A stretch of 64,000 nt of DNA from Cycas panzhihuaensis (lineage: Eukaryota > Cycadophyta): contig CM041465.1 of assembly GCA_023213395.1 (NCBI GenBank), positions 202,809,741 through 202,873,740 on the forward strand, read 5' to 3'. Shown piece after piece: positions 25,748 through 37,624 of the stretch. How positions within the stretch are numbered: the stretch's first letter is position 1; each line of letters opens with the position of its first letter. The position numbers and the translations under genes are program-made. The notes beneath the pieces are model-generated. The model was not told the origin of the DNA, made no database searches, and saw nothing but the letters and a program-made list of their open reading frames with translations.

Positions 25748-26932
25748 TTTTCCTTCCCAACCTTAGCTCAATATTGTCTTATGAATATAGGTTCCTAAGG
25801 ATGTTAGGCTATTAGTAGGTGTCTTTAGACTATTATCCTACTTAGTTTATAATTAAGCAATATGGATTTTTCTTTTGCTTTTTGTTTTTTTTTTACCTTT
25901 TTAGTAACTTACTAACTAATTGACTATATGTATATGAACTAATGATAAACTCTCTGGATATACTAGATTTTGTAGATTAATAACAACTAACATATTGATT
26001 GACTAGGTGTGCATAGACCACTAACAAACTAACTAGGTACACTAGGTTTAGAATTGTCTGGTTTGTAGGCCCTTCGATATATTGATTACAGCCATGAATA
26101 GTGTCAACTTATAGAGGCAAATACTCTACTCTATAGTCATACTACCCTATCTCTAGGGTACGCGAAGAGTAACTTCCTAGGGCTAACTGCTTATTGGTGT
26201 ACTACAAATTGTAGATGGTTGATAGGTTTTCTATGGTTACCTATACTAGGAAGGCCTACCTCAGAGGTCCTCCTATATACCTATAAGTACATGGAGGCAC
26301 AATTTCATAGCTGAGTTTTATCTAAGGTTTGGTTCACAAGTATCATCTCTAATCTTTCACTGTGGTAAGCCTATACCACATGTTAGAGAGGGCTATGACC
26401 CTCCATCATATGAGGATTAATAGGATTGGTTGGCATAAAGGTAGAAATATAATAATATGGGGGTGAGTATTATATATACCCCACTTTATTGTAAAGAGAG
26501 AAGAATATGATATGATGATATGTTAATGGATGTTCTTCAGAACCCTAACCCCCATATTATTATATTTCTACCTTTATGTCAACCAATCCTATTAATCCTC
26601 ATATGATGGAGGGTCATAGCCTGCTTTAACATATGGTATAGGCTCACCACATTCACGTAAGCAGTGGAAAATTCACAATGCACTTAGCCCAAAAAGATAG
26701 ATCCTTATGATATTTATAGATCTTTGGCATAGGGCTCTATCTAAATATAAAGGAAATTTGCCTGGTGGCAGTGTCAGGGTAGCTACCCAATTGTAGTATT
26801 CTCTACCCCTAAATAGTAGAAGTAACCAAGTAGAAATTATAATGAGAATAAATACTGATAGGAATGAAAACTAATAGAAAAAAAAAATGATCATTCAATA
26901 TCTTCAATTCTCCCACAAGTTATGGATCGACC
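25748..26932 (-). other. Leader of chromovirus K with no reading frame
   Basis: This is 5' untranslated DNA between PBS and gag, nearly 1.2 kb. It contains a large inverted repeat at 26362-26650 and no coding signal. Confidence 0.55.
26362..26650. repeat. Large inverted repeat, 103-bp arms
   Basis: The left arm 26362-26464 and right arm 26548-26650 are near-perfect reverse complements: GTGGTAAGCCTATACC pairs with GGTATAGGCTCACCAC, and AATAATATGGGGGT with ACCCCCATATTATT. The 83-bp loop is AT-rich. As RNA it would form a long hairpin. It could be a foldback or MITE-like insertion or an inverted duplication. Confidence 0.93.
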
Positions 26933-26944
26933 ACTCGAATACCA
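26933..26944 (-). promoter_or_regulatory. Primer binding site of chromovirus K
   Basis: The minus strand reads TGGTATTCGAGT, 9 of 12 to the initiator Met tRNA PBS consensus, two bases after the LTR end. Confidence 0.7.
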
Positions 26945-26946
26945 CT

Positions 26947-27118
26947 TGGAATGGACGTTTCTCTAACAATTGCCAAATATAGCAAGGGGGCAACCTCCAA
27001 TACATAATATCTCAATGCTCAAATATATCAATACTCAAATATGTCCTTTATAAGAGTGGAAAGTACATATGTATAAGGCTATTAAGGTTGCTCATCTCTC
27101 TTGCTGGGTACGTAAGAA
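26947..27118 (-). repeat. 5' LTR of chromovirus K, shortened
   Basis: It matches the 3' LTR at both ends (TTCCA at the 26947 end; GGGTACGTAAGA against GGGTATATAACA at the 27118 end) and in the middle. It is only about 172 bp because two internal segments present in the 332-bp 3' LTR are missing. Confidence 0.72.
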
Positions 27119-27708
27119 AAAGCCCTCAATGAAAATATATTATGGAGATCTTAATTTTAAAAGTAGTCTTTCTCTTTTATCACACAACTTAGGGAAAAAT
27201 CAATCTTAAAGTATAGAGAAAATTATTATAAGTATGGATCTTATTATTCAAGATCATAAGCTCCTTAAGACCAGCTCAAATTAATTGCTAGTTCACCTTA
27301 TTAATCATGTTTTCTTTCAACTTCTAAAGACTCGTGTTTAGTTATCTGATATCACTCCACAAAGATCCTATTATTGTATTAACTTGGTGGATTAGACCAT
27401 TAGATCTAATTCTTGACTTCTATTTTTTTGAATCCTTTCATCTAATCAAACTTATTTAATAGCCTTTTTGATATCAGCATCCTTCTTTTATTTTATGATA
27501 GATAGAGAATGAATCTTATATTTAATTAGAGACATCTATGTCTCTAAATTAGTAGAATATTCCAAGGTTTCCTCAAGGATTCTACATTCTTCTTGTTGTT
27601 GTTGTTTTAAAGAATGAAACTTATTACTAGCAAGAACCATTTTAACCACACAAGGAATTATAAAAGAAATATTACATATGATTGTTTTAAGAGGATTTTC
27701 ATGGTATT
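27119..27708. other. Spacer between K and the long repeat, no gene seen
   Basis: No motif or reading frame can be supported in this stretch of about 590 bp. Confidence 0.4.
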
Positions 27709-27981
27709 TGTTGATGTAATAGTATTTCTTAGTACGTAGATGTATTGATAATAGTGGTACTTTATATGTTAGTGGCTATGTTGCTTAGGGTGATGTCTCC
27801 AACCCACCTACCCCCAACTTTTTAATGTATTTTCATATTATATAGGTGCCCCATTAAGTGGGACTTCATACACTTAATTAAGTGGATTAACTAATGGGCT
27901 TGAGCCTATCAAAATGAGTAAACTACCTTCTTCTTTGCCTATTTGTTTATATGATATATCTATCTATCTGCACACACATAC

Positions 27982-28034
<53 letters not shown>

Positions 28035-28084
28035 TGTGTACACACACACATACATATACGTATATATACACACACATACATATC

Positions 28085-28122
<38 letters not shown>

Positions 28123-31100
28123 TATACACACATACACATACACACACACACACACATAATATATGTGTGTGTGTGTGGTTAATATGTAAAATTAACATAT
28201 GTATACTTCATTCATTTGCTTCTTAGGAGAGAGCTAGTTCTCTTTATATATTTTGATTGATGAACCCTAAATTCTCTTGGGGTAGAAGACATATGGTTGA
28301 TAATGAAAGGGCTATTTTGCAATGAGGAGGGGTATGACGATGATTGGGCTAGAGCTTTAAGTTTTCACCACTGCCAAACAATTGGTATTAACATATTTAG
28401 GGCCTCTTTTATGATTCAAATCTTCATATGGAGTAAAATTTAGGATAGGGTTTCACCAATTTACCTATTTCTCTAAAACAACTTCAACATTGATGGCATG
28501 ATGCTTTAATTCAAAGGGCATTCTTATCATATTCGATAACTAAGGTAGGACATAATCTGTATATATTATACTCTACTAGGGTTTGTTTATTTTTTCCTAT
28601 TATTTTTGCTTGATTTTCTACTTAATAAATAAATAAATACAAGGGATAGTTTGATATGTATATTCAAATTACTAACTAGAAGGCAACAATTGTAGGATTT
28701 GTAATATTTCCCTCATACATCATCCCCTCTGCATGAATGAACAAAGGGATCCATACTTCTCTTTTCTATCTAGCCCATCATCATGATATGTTGAACATTG
28801 CTTTAGGACTCCTCCTTTTAAGACTATATACTTAAAATGGTTGGCTTGTTTTCGCCTCTTCTCCCATAACTTTTGTAGAGTTCTCACACATAAATATCAT
28901 GCATTCTAAGAACACCAAATTGTTAATGGGTCCAAGAAATTGAATAATAAATAATTATTTATTAAGCATAAATTTAACAATTATCATTTAATCTAGGATC
29001 CTTTTTATGAAGAAGATCCTTAAATCTCCTGAGATGGTTTGTAATCAAAATCTCTTATGAAAAACTTCTTATAGACCTTTAAAATTTTAGCAGATACTAA
29101 AATAGGCAGGCCACACTAAGAATGTTTTTTCTTAAGTTTGGTTGGAAGCTCCCTTATTATTTTTTGAAGTAAAAGGCATTTCATAAATAGGAATCTCTTT
29201 AATGCTAAGTTTTGACAACTAATCTAGGTATTCTAGTTTTATTAACTTATCACTATTCTATAAAGCTTTTGGATTATAGAACTAGGATTCTATAACATTA
29301 GTTGGTCAAATCATATCAGGGTATTATTTTTTAATTAAGGATAGATTGTAGATTGAGATGCATATAATTTATTAAATGATTAAAATATATTATAGGTTAT
29401 AGACCATTCTTATTTAGTGTTTTTCAAGGAATAAATTTCTTTGTGGAGAGCACAAAGAACAAAGGAGATTATTACTAGTTAAGATTGATTAGATTTTTTT
29501 TAACAATATAGTGAACTCTTGGGCGTGAAGAAATTCATTGAATTTTTGAAAACCTCTTAAAAGCTACAAATGATAATATACTTAAAGTCAAATAACCAAA
29601 CCCTTCAAAATTTGATACTATCCTAATAATACTTAACCATCTAATTGTTTAGATTCATAGAAGATTTCTTATATATCTTGATAGGGAAACACTACCTATC
29701 AATTATGAATACTTCTCTAAACCACAATGTTGTCCTTATTAGCTTTTATACTGATAGTAATACCATGCTAGACCTTCATAATTCTATTTAAGGAACCCTT
29801 AACCCCTTGTTAAAAACCTAATTGACATTATGCCCCGAAATTCTAGAAGTCCAATATTCAAAATAGTGAAGAGGCCTAGCTCCATTGACAATTGTGAAGC
29901 ACAGGTTTAAAGATTTTTCTCTTCCATGTGAGTGGCTTATGTTAGTTATGTTAGATGCACAATAATTACTAAATAATTTTCTTATAGTCCCTTTAGATTA
30001 CCAATAAGTTTATATACTCCCTTCTATAATGAGATATATGTAGGCTACAAAATAAGGTTCTAACTATAGCATTTTCAAAGGTAGTTTCAATTGTGTTACT
30101 ATCTCTAGCTCTAAATGAAAATTCAGGTCATGTGGAAGTTGTATACATGTTTGGAAAATTCATTATAGGTGAAGCATGACTATGAATATTTTAAGATTAG
30201 TTTTATTTTTCTCTCCTTCTTCATTTCTTGTAATCATAAAGAAAATTATATTCCCTAAGGTAAGGGTGTTAAATAATAGAAAATTATTAGAAGTGGTAAT
30301 ATAATCTCCTCAAGTATTAGCAATCTCTATAATTTTGAGTAAATAGCCTATGAATATGCTAGTATACAATACTTTCAACTTTCATGATTTCTCTATCATT
30401 AAAGGTTGTTGTAATTATGTTGTGACATATACCTCATTCCTTATAAAGAAAGTATCAATGGGACAACAAATTGTCTATATCCATTATATACTTGAAGAAA
30501 AATTGTATGGTTAATATTTATTATCTTTAATCAAATTATTTGTGTTAAAATTAATTTTTTATTAAGTTCCATTATATGGTTACTCAATAGACTACAAACA
30601 TTCAAAGGATAGTGTGTAGTTGCATTAAAATAGATTTAGAAAAAGTTACAGAATCTAACATGGGTTTTCAGTAATAAGCTTGTAATATATTTAAAACAAT
30701 GATAATGAAAGAATAATAATCAAGAGTATGAAGAAGTTTGTGAAGCTTTGCCTTAATGGGTTACATTTGCAATGATTGATCATTTGATGTTTGATTTGTA
30801 ATGGGCAATTATAAATGTTGAAAAGCATGACAAATTTAAAGGAAATTGATAATGAGAAAATGATTAAGTTAGCAATATGGCATTAAAGTTCACAATGAAG
30901 TTTCAGAAATCATGCTACTATATTCTCTATAACTTAAATTTTGTAAAGATTTATGCCCTCCATTGATCTTACATCCCATTTTTATTCAACAATCTTACTT
31001 GTATATAGGTTGTCAATAACTATACCATTGGCTAGCCATAAAATTAGTGGTTTAACAGTACACATATATTGTAGGTTTTGCATGACTACATGAGTTGAAA

Positions 31101-31571
31101 CTATTATGTATTTCATGATTATTGATGGATCATTTCTAATTTAAGAGAAGAAATAGCTAAAACTTTATTATATAAGAAAGATGACTTGAAAGAAGAAACA
31201 TAGACTATGATACCATTTCTACTCTTACACTTGATAAATGGCATGTTTCCATCATTATTAATTTAGTACCATGAGAAGTACTTCCCAATAATGGGAACCT
31301 TAATTGATGAACTTGTTGTCATCATGGTGAGGATAACAATGATCTTCTTTAAATAATCGATATTATAAGGAGGAAATGATACATTTTTAATTAGCATTTT
31401 GAAGCCTTTTGGTTGAGGTAACATTATTAATATGAGGTTACATAATTAAATAACTTCTTTTAAATCTTATTCTAACTCATAAATGTTTCCTTAGGAGTGA
31501 TCTTAGTTCTATACTAGGTATATAGATAATTTTCTAACAAAACTTAAGGCTATCACCTCCTACCAATAACA
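27709..31571 (+). repeat. Long 5' LTR of Tat/Ogre-like gypsy element G
   Basis: The first 2.3-2.5 kb matches 49812-52166 in the same orientation almost end to end. Shared blocks include TGTTGATG at the start, ACTTTATATGTTAGTGG, AAATTAACATATG, AAAGGGCATTCTTATCATAT and GTTATAGACCATTCTTATT. The copy continues to about 31571, where AATAACA is followed by a leader motif of Tat-type elements. No coding region is seen. LTRs of 3-5 kb are known in the Ogre group. The 3' limit is inferred, not proven, because the second copy is truncated. Confidence 0.65.
27957..28178. repeat. Compound (TG)n/(CA)n/(GA)n microsatellite
   Basis: Dinucleotide blocks TG (27984-28038), CA (28040-28080), GA (28085-28120) and CA/TG (28125-28177). 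The second copy of the long repeat has only short CA/TA runs at the same place (about 50056-50085). Four short frames on both strands here are repeat artefacts. Confidence 0.95.
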
Positions 31572-31600
31572 TTTTTGGCAAACCTATTGGGGACTCTAAC
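31572..31600 (+). promoter_or_regulatory. PBS/leader motif of gypsy element G
   Basis: TTTTTGGCAAACCTATTGGG followed by GACTC resembles the leader found directly after the 5' LTR of plant Tat/Ogre-type gypsy elements (a TTGGC...CTGGGGAC-type motif). Confidence 0.5.
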
Positions 31601-31949
31601 TACTGTCCTATTGCAGTTAACTTTATCTTTCTATAACATTGTGTTGGCATTCTAAGGTTCTAGCTAACTCCACTTAGTTTTATCATCAATTGAAAGGTCC
31701 ATCCTCTCTTTGAAAATGCATGCTTAAGGAAGCTTCTATCTCTTATAAGATAGGTATTCAGTGTCTTCCACCTTGTGGTTTCATTGTTTATATTTGGCAA
31801 CCTTTATTATTATGGTACTTTTTCTTATAATTCAACATTATTCTTATTAATATTTTATTTCTTGGCTTATCATGAGTTAGTCTAGTATAAGTCTCACCTC
31901 TTTGTGATTTTGATGCCTCACTCGTGTCAAATCATCACCATTAGTCATA

Positions 31950-32070
31950 CCAACAAACACGTTGGATATGCCTATTATTCCACCTAGATTACCTAAGTTC
32001 TATAGGAAATCATATGAGGATCCTAAGAAGCATATGTTAAAACTTGTAATGACCCTTCATTACATTGTAA
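31950..32070 (+). pseudogene. Element G: gag N-terminal fragment
   Basis: The frame reads TNTLDMPIIPPRLPKFYRKS then YEDPKKHMLKLVM, resembling the N-terminal gag segment (PPKFxGxxxEDPxxH) of Tat-type gypsy elements. It is cut shortly after; gag-protease signals resume only beyond 39 kb, past the inserted copia C2. Confidence 0.45.
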
Positions 32071-34480
32071 ACATTTGTATATTTATGTAACTTATACTTT
32101 AGGTGACCCTTTTATGTAATTTAATCACATTATAAAGACTGGTCAAGTCTTCCACTTGTGTAGACATGTAGACTAATTAAATCATTATAAATATGGGGTG
32201 TATTGCCTATATAGTAAGTAATTTCCCTATAGTTTATTCATTGGATGATTTAATACATGGAAGCTCTACCAAAATAGAGCTACATGGTGCAACAAATTTT
32301 CCTATAGAATTTGTTCATCTTAGTTATGCATATTTGCTCTTGTTCTTTAATATTTGCATTATATTTCTAATATTTGAACATGAATGTACTCGTGTTAGAT
32401 CCTCTTGCTCATTTCCTCATGGTATAAAAGCTAGTATAGTGTATTTCATTTGTGTTTTATCGATAATATGTGAGTTTAGTGAGAAAATAGAGGTCCATTT
32501 GCCAATAATAGTACTCTATTCCATCATTTTTTATGTTTTTCATTAATATTTCATAGCCCTTAGCCAATCTAAGGCTACTATAGTTATTTTCTAGTTCATA
32601 TCAACTCCATAGTATTGGTGTTCAAGATCCTTGTAAACCACAAAGCTCGTAACTTTATTTTTTGCCAAAAAGGCTCTATTTGGCCCCTATTCTAACCTTA
32701 ATCCATTTGTGTAGGTTGTGTTTTTCTCCTAAGCAAAGTTTTCATGAATCCAATAGCCCTTTCTAGTTGATCTACTATTGTTCCAAGCAAAAGCACAAGG
32801 ATTTAGTGAAGGTTATCAAGATTTTAGCTCCATTAAGTCATATAGCCATCCTAAGTTTGTGTGATCCATTGGAGTACTATTTGACTTTATTTCTTCCTTA
32901 TTCTATTTACAAGCCAGTGTATGAAGGTGTACAACCTCCCATAGCCTAGATATATAGGAAATTTAATTATTTTTTAGAAGAAATCTCACATGCAATTTGT
33001 AAAAATTCATGTGGCCTCCATGACATTCATACAACTACCATATTTTAATTTTTTTTTATTTTAAACTTTATTTTTATCATAAAGTTACAATTACATTTAA
33101 GTAAATTTAATTGTAGAGTGAAATCTATGAAAAGCCCTTTATTTTGGGTTATATGTTAGGCCATATAACCATGTGTTTTACAAAAAAGAGAAGACTTCAA
33201 TTTCTTAAATTCTCATTTTAATTCTTTTAAAAAATCAAAACTTTTAGGGTGCATTTGATAAGATTTTCAAATCCACGATCCCTCTAGCCTTTGCAGGTGG
33301 TCACATGGTGATGTATTGAGACCAAGATCCAATGATCAAGGGGGATTAAGCCATATCCTCATTATTTTTTAGCTCAAAGAGGTACCTATCACTGTTTTCA
33401 TCATAACTTTCACTATTTTCATCATAAATTTCCAACCATAAGTTAGATTTAGAAGTCATCTAGACCATTAGAAAGTTGACTTAGAGGGCTACAATTTAAA
33501 GCCATTTTCAACTTGATTTGAATTTATTTTTTGGAAGTTCAAAGCTACTCAAGTTGACCTACTTATTTAAGTAATCTTAAGCCTTATTTCATCATTTGGA
33601 GGCATATTTTCTACTTTACATAAGATTTTTTGATGTTGTTTATTGTTGGTATTTATTGGTAGGCTATTCTAATCTATTTTCTGAGCTAATAAAGTGCTTA
33701 TGGTTTGGTTATTATAGGTGTACTTCTTAAAGGATTGAAGTGGATCTTCTTGGAGTAAGTCCTTTAAATAGTTCTTTAAACCCTTCAATTTCCTTTTAAT
33801 TTCTTGCATTTTCTTTTAATTTTTAGTTTTCTATATTAAAAAGAACCTTGTTTGTAATCAAGATCATATTAAAATCTACCTTTAACTTTAAAGATTAATA
33901 AGATAATATTAAATATACAAACAAACCTTATTAGCCTTATAAGGGGAATGGTTAGGACCCCTCAAGTTACCACTCTATACATGCCTTCGGTATTTCTCTA
34001 ATTTGCTAGGGAAACCATTGGTTATAAGGTGTATAAAGTGGCAAGCTAAGGTAGGAAACTTTCCTTTGATATTTGAAGACCAAGTTAGACTTGAAAAGGG
34101 TGAGTGCCTTGATTTTTAGTTCTTAGCTAGATCTATCATTAGGCATAATCCTTACATAGGTGGATCCACAAATTAGAGGGGGTTTTTAACCTTCTTAATA
34201 GCCCATGTACTAAGGTATATAAAGATTTAAACTCATATATCGATATATAGGGTCCCTAGTTTCCCACTTGTAGGTAGGCACCATTAGATAATATAGTAAC
34301 TAAGAGCTTCCTTGGAGACTCATAACCTTAGAATTCTAGAATAGTAGCCCCTTAGGTAGATAGGACATAAGTACATAAAACTTAAAACTAAAGACACTTA
34401 AAAATGGTAGCCTAAATGCTTCTATCAAATACAATTAAACTCAATGTTCTAACCAATGTTATAGCTTGGAAGAAATAAGT
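32071..34480. other. No recognisable gene
   Basis: The region between the G gag start and copia C2 probably holds C2's lost 5' LTR and leader. A TGTTGGTATTTATTGG motif near 33645 could be an LTR start but has no partner. See the separate entry for the reading frame at 32193-32546. Confidence 0.35.
32193..32546 (+). CDS. Unrecognised 117-residue reading frame
   Basis: This is the longest plus-strand open frame here outside repeats. It is hydrophobic (LSYAYLLLFFNICIIFLIF, then SIVYFICVLSIICEF) with perhaps two or three membrane-like segments and starts MGCIAYIVSNFPIVYS. No family is recognised. AT-rich DNA readily produces such Ile/Phe-rich frames by chance, and no coding neighbour supports it. 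Confidence 0.15.
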   Translation: MGCIAYIVSNFPIVYSLDDLIHGSSTKIELHGATNFPIEFVHLSYAYLLLFFNICIIFLIFEHECTRVRSSCSFPHGIKASIVYFICVLSIICEFSEKIEVHLPIIVLYSIIFYVFH

Positions 34481-34499
34481 GAAAAACCTACTCATCATA

Positions 34500-35400
34500 A
34501 ATGACTATTAGACTTGCGTCCATGGTAATATCACCTTACGTAGACCAACCCAAGATCCTATTGATTCTAGTATTATAATTCCACCCAATCTAATTGCCTT
34601 AGCTAACTTTAAAGCTAAGGATAATATAGCATTATCTTTACTCCACTTGGTAGTAAAAGACCAAGTGGATGAGAATATAGAAATAGCTCAAACTCTCATG
34701 AAGCTTGGACCATCTTATGTGCTCTCTATGAGAGGAAATATGAGTCAAGATCCTTGGCTCTAAAAATATGCCTATTTACTATCCCCTTTGTTCAAAATAT
34801 TATTGCCTATGTAATTAAAGTTAAGACAATTAGAAATTAACTAATAATCCTTAGAGAACCTCCATTTGACCATGATCTTATATCTAGCATTCTTAATATC
34901 CTCTCAATATAATACATTGGTTTTATTTCTAAACTCCATGACAATTACACTAAAATAGACTTTATCAACTTTAAGGGACTCCTATTAAGAGAAGAAAATA
35001 TTCTCAACCAATAAAGGGTAATATGTACCTCTAACTTGGCCCCTGCATTTATAGCTCAAAATACAAAGAGTAGCAACACTACACAACAGCCAATTCAGTA
35101 GCCTAATCAACTATAAAGTCTTGCTCAACAATTAGATTCCTTAGATATCTCATAAGAGATAAGTCAATCGCTAATTCAACAGTAACCACATGAAGTTAAC
35201 ACTTCCTCCCATTAGGGTTAATAGCCTCAGCAACCCCAACAACCACCATAGCCTTAATAAAAAAAGAATTAGTAGAGTAGACCCAATATCACCTACTTAT
35301 ACTATGAGAAAATTTGTCACCTTACTATTGAATATAGGAGAAGACAAGTTGATCTCTAAATATTATAAAATTAAGGGGAAGAACCTTATGGACCTAGCTT
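34500..35400 (+). pseudogene. Copia element C2: gag
   Basis: A decayed UBN2-like gag shows FKAKDNIALSLLHLVVKDQV near 34608 and ENIEIAQTLMKLGPSYVLSM a little later. A zinc knuckle near 35295-35336 keeps CX2CX4HX4C spacing and the His, but all three Cys read Tyr (Y-LY-Y-EKIC-H-LTIE-Y). That is three identical TGY-to-TAY changes, as expected from methyl-cytosine deamination on the other strand. No 5' LTR or PBS was found. Confidence 0.65.
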
Positions 35401-35402
35401 CC

Positions 35403-35680
35403 AATAAGTAACCCCATACTATCAATAAGAAGCCCCATATTATCAATAAGGAGCACCCAACTACCAATAAGGGGGAACCAATTTTCAACAAAGTGGACCA
35501 TACCGTCAATAAGAAGCCCCTTATCTATAACAAGGAGGCCCCATTCCTTAATAAGGAACCCCTTATCTATAATAAAGAGACCCCATTCTTCAACAAGGAT
35601 CCCTTTACTTCCAACAAGGAGGCCTTATTTCATAATAAGAAGCCCCCATCTAGCCATAAGAAATTCCATGATATCAACAA
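35403..35680 (+). repeat. 21-bp coding minisatellite (NKxxxxx heptads) in C2
   Basis: About thirteen consecutive seven-residue units begin with Asn-Lys: NKKPHII, NKEHPTT, NKGEPIF, NKVDHTV, NKKPLIY, NKEAPFL, NKEPLIY, NKETPFF, NKDPFTS, NKEALFH, NKKPPSS. At the DNA level this is a 21-bp tandem repeat that keeps the frame apart from one stop in the first unit. It lies between the gag zinc knuckle and the protease. Confidence 0.9.
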
Positions 35681-35869
35681 CTAGGCCAATTCTATCAATA
35701 GAATTTGAACCAAAGACCTAATAAGAATCAATGATAATTGAACAAAAGTGGTTCCTACTTAGGAATCAAAGGACCAACCCCAACACTCAGTAAGGAGGCC
35801 ATATGGTAGACACCTAGGATACCTCCTCTTAAAGCATGTTCTTTGTAGTATTATCATCTTAATACAGTG

Positions 35870-36560
35870 ACATCTCTTGGAAACTTAACTCAGGTGCCAC
35901 TCACTACATGACTAGCACAAAAAATATGTTGGAGAAAACCTATCTAATTAACATACAAATAGTCACATTTAGATATAATATGACATATGATGTAACTAAA
36001 ATTCGAAGGTCCCTAATAGCTTTAAAAGACTCCAAAATAAGGTATTACATTAATAATGTATTCCTAGTTATAGGCATGAAAATGGATTTTCTTTTAGTCA
36101 TCCAAATCCATAAGTAGAATTTGGATGTCCTCTTTAGTCAATGCAACTATATCATCACAGATCATGTAACTGGATAACTTGTAATAGTAGGACACAAAGA
36201 TAATGGCTTATTCAAGCTTGATGGTGTTCGTCTAACCACTAATCCACTAAGAAAATTATACTCAATGGCTCAAAGTACCCAACTTGATAAGGGTAAGGAG
36301 ATCATGGTAGAGGACCAACCTTATGTCTAAGGACTAGGTGAATGCTCCTATACTGATGAGAAAACTACCTCAAAGTGCTAGAGACTAACCATGGCATCAA
36401 TGCCTTGGTCACCTAAATATATAGAGTCTAAACCTCATGTCTAGGCTTCATATAGTATATGAATTTCCCAAGATAAAGAGAAATAGATACGTTTATGAGG
36501 CATGCCTTATAGAAAAATAACAAAGAGAAAAGTTCTCATCCAAGAATGCATGGAGAGAAT
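35870..36560 (+). pseudogene. Copia element C2: protease and pre-integrase region
   Basis: A decayed protease start reads TSWKLNSGATHYMTSTKN near 35876, where Asn replaces the catalytic Asp of the usual D-S-G. A 69-codon open stretch follows (35908-36117) with YINNVFLVIGMKMDFL in the flap-to-pre-integrase position. The section up to 36560 contains NGLFKLDG but is too broken for a firm domain call. Confidence 0.6.
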
Positions 36561-36564
36561 CTAA

Positions 36565-37250
36565 AACATTAGAGTTGATCTACTTAGACATTTGTAGGCC
36601 TATGTCAATTTAATCCCTTAATGATAGTCTATTTTTCATGGCATTTGTAGATGATTTCCAGGAAAGTTTGGGTATACTTCTTAAGGAATAAGTATAAAGC
36701 CCTTGACAAATTCAAGGAGTTTAAAGCTAAGATAGAAAATGAAAGTGGCCTAACCGTTAAGACCCTTAGATCAGACAATGGAGGAGAATATATCTCAAAT
36801 TAATTCATAAATTTCTGTAAATAGCATGACATCAAATGCTAATTTTTAGTACCCCACACACCCCAATAGAACAATGTAGCTAAGAGAATGAACCAAATAT
36901 TAGTGAATAATGCTAAAGATATATTGAGTGGATCCAACCTTACTATAAGATTTTAGGTTGATACCATCACAATAGTTGCCTATCTCACAAATAGGAGTCC
37001 CACAATTATTGTTAGGAATATTACTCCCAAGGAGGCCTAGAGAAGACTTAAACCAATAGTTACATATTTGAAAACATTCGGATGCATGGAATACAAAATT
37101 GTTCCAAAGGAGAATAGAAATAAGCTTAATGACAAGAGCCTTAAGTGCATCTTCCTTGGGTATATACCTGGTTGCAAAGCATACAAGGTATTTGCCATTA
37201 TTAGGAACCAAGCATCTACCACTTAAGATATCATCTTTGATTAAGATACT
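36565..37250 (+). pseudogene. Copia element C2: integrase
   Basis: Signals across frames are LIYLDICRPM (first Asp), AFVDDFQ, LRSDNGGEYIS near 36769 (second Asp kept), and a decayed NNVAKRMN-like segment near 36870 where Lys stands for the catalytic Glu. FGCMEYKIVPK and KCIFLGYIPGCKAYKV follow. Two or more frameshifts and many stops separate them. Short minus-strand frames at 36900-37253 are shadows. Confidence 0.75.
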
Positions 37251-37624
37251 CAAGACCTAAACAGCTCAAAACTTTAGTATATAGTAGAAGATGGTGTTTG
37301 TATAACTGAAGTGCCTCTTGCATTAATTCTAGAGCCACTAGCACCTACATCCTCCTATATACCAGGTTCATTTTTAGCCCCATTATCTTTAATGGCTATA
37401 TCAAATGCAAGCACCTTTTTACCACATATTTTAGTTGATGACCTTCAGGTGGAAGCCACTAATATTTAGCTACCTCCTAAGTGGGTTTAATAATTATTAA
37501 AGGATGCTCCTCCTCCTCCCACAACTGTCAAAAGTCCATCAAAGATAAGACACTCCACTAATTTTACTTTAATAGCACGTGTCTTAGAAATCTTTGAGCC
37601 TTCCACATTTGAGGAGGTAATTAA

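Larger units (their letters stand above)
22669..27118 (-). mobile_element. Gypsy chromovirus K, internally deleted
   Basis: The minus-strand order is 5' LTR (26947-27118), PBS, leader with a large inverted repeat, gag with zinc knuckle, protease, RT N-terminal part, integrase C-terminus, chromodomain, PPT and 3' LTR (22669-23000). The RT palm, RNase H and integrase catalytic core are missing between about 23640 and 23600. The chromodomain places it among plant chromoviruses (Tekay/Galadriel-like). Target duplications could not be settled; flanking bases GAAAG and AAAAG are suggestive only. Confidence 0.85.

Noticed and set aside
27947-28226. Frames rich in Cys/Val, Thr/His, Arg/Glu and Ser/Leu
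   Set aside because: Products of the TG/CA/GA microsatellite.
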